From Thermoanaerobacterium butyriciformans (GTDB taxonomy: Bacteria > Bacillota > Thermoanaerobacteria > Thermoanaerobacterales > Thermoanaerobacteraceae), in NCBI RefSeq assembly GCF_017874545.1, contig NZ_JAGGLT010000008.1, positions 30,173-94,172 on the forward strand: a stretch of 64,000 nucleotides of DNA, written 5' to 3'. The first letter of the stretch is position 1, and each line of letters begins with the position of its first letter. Both the position numbers and the translations under genes were made by a program. Shown here in pieces: positions 61,344-64,000 of the stretch. The notes under the pieces were generated by a model that saw only the letters and a list, made by a program, of their open reading frames with translations, ran no database searches and was not told the DNA's origin.

Positions 61344-62087
61344 TTAAATCAATTGATGATTAGGCGTAAAGAAGCGGGCGTATGATAAAAGGGCTACCGA
61401 AAAACACGCTATTGCAGTTGTGGATGTTATCATAAATGTAACCATCATCTGATATTCAACAGCATTTATAGGATCAACGCCACCTAAGATAAGACCAGTC
61501 ATCATACCTGGCAGTTGCACAATACCAAGTGTTTTCATACTGTCTATAGTCGGCATCATTCCTGTTTTGATAGCTGTTTTTAGTATTTTCTGGGATGCCT
61601 GTCTTGAATTAGCCCCCAGTGAAAGATACGTCTCAATTTCATGCCTTCTGTTTTTCATCTCATCTTTAAGCCTTGACACTGTTAGTCCAGATGAAACCAT
61701 TGCATTCCCGATTATCATACCTGAGACTGGTATCACTTCTTGTGGTCTAAAGTGTATGCTGCCAAATAATATTAGTGCAGTAAGTGTAATAGCAGCGCCA
61801 AATGCAATAGATATTGTTATATAATAAAACACATATGGTATTCCTCTTCCTCTTTTTGCTGCATTATTTCCTGCCACAATAATCATTACAATAACCATCG
61901 CAAGTGTAAAAAATATATTATTGGCGCTAAAAATATAATGAAGAATGTATCCAACAATTGTAAGCTGTAAAACCGCTCTCACAGTGCCAATGATTACTTC
62001 TTTTTCAACACCAAGTTTTTGGTAATATGAAATAAAAATTGATACCAATACAAGGCTTGATGACAATATAAGCGACAATACACTCAT
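61344..62087 (-). CDS. FetB-type (UPF0014) ABC transporter permease
   Basis: 247 residues, about seven membrane helices. Family stretches: GTVRAVLQLTIVGYILHYIF and MKTLGIVQLPGMMTGLILGG. E. coli FetB with FetA exports iron and protects against peroxide. It overlaps the ATPase gene by 4 bp. The 227-bp gap 61117-61343 after it shows no clear feature. Confidence 0.9.
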   Translation of the reverse strand: MSVLSLILSSSLVLVSIFISYYQKLGVEKEVIIGTVRAVLQLTIVGYILHYIFSANNIFFTLAMVIVMIIVAGNNAAKRGRGIPYVFYYITISIAFGAAITLTALILFGSIHFRPQEVIPVSGMIIGNAMVSSGLTVSRLKDEMKNRRHEIETYLSLGANSRQASQKILKTAIKTGMMPTIDSMKTLGIVQLPGMMTGLILGGVDPINAVEYQMMVTFMITSTTAIACFSVALLSYARFFTPNHQLI

Positions 62088-62812
62088 TCAGCTTCCTCCT
62101 TTGCCAATTTCCCATCAATAAAGAGTTTCGTTACATCAAATTTAGGATTTAAGAAAAAATCTCTTGTCTCCTGGTACTCAACTAATTGTCCTTTATTTAT
62201 AAAGATAGTATAATCGCCAACGCGTTTTGCTTGTTCCATATTATGTGTAATCCAAATAAATGTAAGATTTAATTTGTTTTTTAAATCCATTACAAGTTCC
62301 TCAATCACTTGTGTAGATGTTGGATCAAGCGCAGACGTTGGTTCATCTAAAAGCAACACTTCAGGTTCATTTGCAAGTGTCCTTGCTATAGAAATTCTCT
62401 GTGCTTCACCGCCAGATAAGTCATCGACTTTTTTCTTACTATAACTTTTATCAAGCCCAACTATTTTTAAATAATATTCCACGTCAATATCTTTCTTTCC
62501 TTTAAGCATAGGTCCATATTTAATGTTGTCTTCAACGGTCCCCTCAAAAAGATATGGCTGCTGAAAAACCATCCCAATCCTTCGCCTAAGCTGTATTATG
62601 TCATAATTCATTATATCGTTTCCGTCTATCAATATTTTGCCTTCAGTCGGGTCTATAAGCCTATTTATCAATTTTATCAAAGTAGATTTACCAGCACCTG
62701 ACGGTCCTATTATTGTGTATATATGACCCATATATATTTCCAGTGTTATATCTTCCAAAATCACATCATCAGAATCGCTAAAGCCTACGTTTATAAACTT
62801 TATCTCCTTCAT
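62084..62812 (-). CDS. FetA-type ABC transporter ATPase
   Basis: 242 residues: Walker A IGPSGAGKSTLIK, signature DDLSGGEAQRISIARTLANE, Walker B VLLLDEPTSALD. Partner of the UPF0014 permease. It lies at the head of this two-gene operon. Confidence 0.92.
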   Translation of the reverse strand: MKEIKFINVGFSDSDDVILEDITLEIYMGHIYTIIGPSGAGKSTLIKLINRLIDPTEGKILIDGNDIMNYDIIQLRRRIGMVFQQPYLFEGTVEDNIKYGPMLKGKKDIDVEYYLKIVGLDKSYSKKKVDDLSGGEAQRISIARTLANEPEVLLLDEPTSALDPTSTQVIEELVMDLKNKLNLTFIWITHNMEQAKRVGDYTIFINKGQLVEYQETRDFFLNPKFDVTKLFIDGKLAKEEAE

Positions 62813-62884
62813 TTTCGCACCTCACAAAAAATTACACATCATTTATTTCATAATAAGCGATATAGACTTTAAAATCATCCTTCT

Positions 62885-63203
62885 TTATAAATCTTCATCA
62901 CATTGTATATTATAATACATAGCAGAAATGCTTTCCATAAGGTAATTTGCAATTCTCTCTCTTTCAATTTTATATGATATATTAGGATCATATACTATCT
63001 TTTTACCTATCTGATATCCTGTTCTGATTTTTGTTTACGCAAAGTGGATAAAAACTTATAAGTTCACCGTATTCTTTAAAATACATCTTAGCAACATTTA
63101 TAAATCCCGTATTAAATTTATCCAAAACATCATTATACTTTTTATTCCTATCTTCAGGGAAAATAAGTATGTTATTTCCTTCTTTTAATCTATCCAAAGT
63201 CAA
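62885..63203 (-). pseudogene. Lysophospholipid acyltransferase (PlsC-type), frameshifted remnant
   Basis: The first frame reads TLDRLKEGNNILIFPEDRNK, an acyltransferase FPE motif, and ends at 63003 after VNKNQNRISDR. The neighbouring frame picks up at the same place (IRTGYQIGKKIVYDP) and runs to a TAA at 62885. The upstream part with the HX4D motif is missing or scrambled (SKHVGFFALI appears out of frame). Not functional. Confidence 0.7.
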
Positions 63204-63250
63204 TAGGATCGTATCAGTGCAAAAAATCCGACATGCTTTGACACAAATGC

Positions 63251-63276
63251 AAAAAAATAAAAGCCATGAAAGGCTT
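63251..63276 (-). terminator. Terminator of tRNA operon
   Basis: AAGCC / GGCTT stem with a 6-nt loop and TTATTTTTTT on the minus strand, about 20 bp after tRNA-Cys. Confidence 0.7.
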
Positions 63277-63295
63277 GATATCGCTTAATTTTTTA

Positions 63296-63369
<74 letters not shown>

Positions 63370-63375
63370 AAATTT

Positions 63376-63451
63376 TGGAGCGGACAACGAGACTCGAACT
63401 CGCGACCCTCACCTTGGCAAGGTGATGCTCTACCAACTGAGCTATGTCCGC
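63376..63451 (-). tRNA. tRNA-Gly (GCC)
   Basis: 76 nt with encoded CCA. Acceptor GCGGACA / TGTCCGC; anticodon GCC in CTTGCCAAG. Confidence 0.95.
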
Positions 63452-63460
63452 TTAATCTTA

Positions 63461-63536
63461 TGGTGCCTCGAAGTGGAATCGAACCACTGACACAGGGATT
63501 TTCAGTCCCTTGCTCTACCGACTGAGCTATCGAGGC
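63461..63536 (-). tRNA. tRNA-Phe (GAA)
   Basis: 76 nt with encoded CCA. Acceptor GCCTCGA / TCGAGGC; anticodon GAA in ACTGAAAAT. Confidence 0.95.
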
Positions 63537-63548
63537 TCTTAAATTTTA

Positions 63549-63625
63549 TGGCGACCCAAAAGGGGCTCGAACCCTCGACCTCCAGCGTGACAGGCTGGCG
63601 CTCTAACCAACTGAGCTATTGGGCC
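63549..63625 (-). tRNA. tRNA-Asp (GTC)
   Basis: 77 nt with encoded CCA. Acceptor GGCCCAA / TTGGGTC with one G-T pair; discriminator G; anticodon GTC. Confidence 0.95.
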
Positions 63626-63632
63626 ATGACAG

Positions 63633-63705
63633 TGGTCGCAATAGGGCTCGAACCTATGACCCCCTGCTTGTAAGGCAGGTGCTCTCCCAGCTGAGCTATA
63701 CGACC
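63633..63705 (-). tRNA. tRNA-Val (TAC), no encoded CCA
   Basis: 73 nt. Acceptor GGTCGTA / TGCGACC, discriminator A, then CTG instead of CCA, so the end must be added by CCA-adding enzyme. Anticodon TAC. First gene of the operon. Confidence 0.93.
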
Positions 63706-63724
63706 ATTTCTCGTGACAAGTATT

Positions 63725-63753
63725 AGTATACCTAAAAAACTCTGATTCGTCAA
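63725..63753 (-). promoter_or_regulatory. Promoter of tRNA operon
   Basis: Minus strand: TTGACG (63753-63748), 17-bp spacer, TATACT (63730-63725), about 20 bp upstream of tRNA-Val. Beyond it, to 64000, AT-rich DNA holds only a small inverted repeat CATAC/GTATG near 63923. Confidence 0.75.
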
Positions 63754-64000
63754 TATCCTTTTTAAATTTTTTTCTATAAAGTTGCTATAAGATTTGGTAT
63801 TATATTCCTCATAAAATAAAATTAGTATATAAATGAAAATAATGTTCAAATTGTTAGATAAGAATCTATATGACCTAAGAAATGATATGTATTTTAATAT
63901 TTTTGGGCAGCATTAATAGACATACGTATTGTATGCCAAAAAAAATTTATTCGTAATCACTGTTTATACACTATTTTAAAGTTTGCTATATTTTGTATCT

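Noticed and set aside
63616..63849. Minus-strand reading frame overlapping tRNA-Val
   Set aside because: It overlaps tRNA-Val and part of tRNA-Asp, has no ribosome site, and its C-terminal part is translated tRNA.

Overview
The window looks like chromosomal DNA of a low-GC, thermophilic, strictly anaerobic firmicute of the Thermoanaerobacterium/Thermoanaerobacter kind. This is inferred from gene content: a class III (glycyl-radical) ribonucleotide reductase, the [FeFe]-hydrogenase maturases HydE and HydG, a membrane H+-pyrophosphatase, a tandem glycine riboswitch, beta-mannoside phosphorolysis genes and a remnant of a clostridial SCIFF-peptide maturase. No phage, IS element, CRISPR array or rRNA was seen.

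Layout. 1-11.2 kb: two back-to-back minus-strand operons for beta-mannoside (possibly also beta-glucoside) use. One is lacI, sugar-binding lipoprotein, two ABC permeases and a glycosidase that runs off the left edge. The other is lacI, cellobiose/mannobiose 2-epimerase, GH130 phosphorylase and GH5. 11.2-13.1 kb: ThuA-like, SDR and VOC proteins. 13.3-16.1 kb: nrdD-nrdG with a pair of NrdR-box-like sites. 16.4-22.9 kb: ion-transport block with H+-PPase, then a P-type ATPase of Na,K-ATPase type in an operon with two RCK/TrkA proteins. 23.3 kb: a small XRE regulator with its own operators. 23.7-32 kb: glycine-riboswitch gcvT-H-PA-PB operon facing OsmC, AhpD-like, lipoamide dehydrogenase and lipoate ligase genes. 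32-38 kb: HtrA protease, MFS carrier, DUF1847 protein, two-component system and an exported small protein. 38-53 kb: metal, Fe-S and hydrogenase-maturation region containing DNmFeMo-Co-domain proteins, ferredoxin-containing MinD-like ATPases, HydE, HydG, a DUF5320 protein, a Fur-family regulator, a FecCD-type metal ABC transporter with TrmO, and several decayed genes. 53-62.9 kb: an exported PIG-L deacetylase and exported flavoprotein pair, MurJ, thioredoxin, a PAS-GGDEF protein and FetAB-like ABC genes. 63.2-63.7 kb: a five-gene tRNA operon.

Two regulatory patterns stand out. First, five intact promoters and one ghost promoter between 41.6 and 53.1 kb share one architecture: a -35 TTGACA embedded in a TTGACATATG palindrome, a 17-bp spacer and a -10, in most cases followed by a second related palindrome near the start of transcription. 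They serve the DNmFeMo-Co/ATPase operon, the DUF5320 gene, the Fur-family gene itself, a flavoprotein and an Mrp ATPase. This points to one Fur-type regulon with an unusual operator. Second, in the P-type ATPase/RCK/RCK operon all three genes have a strong Shine-Dalgarno sequence 26-54 nt from the start codon, and in every case a hairpin fills the gap so that the effective spacing is normal.

From 50.5 to 63.2 kb many genes are truncated or internally deleted: an Mrp-SCIFF maturase chimera, half a peptide deformylase fused to a promoter, a 98-residue aldo/keto reductase remnant, a receiver-domain stub on the GGDEF protein, and an acyltransferase fragment. This is a patch of ongoing deletion decay (or, less likely, of assembly error).
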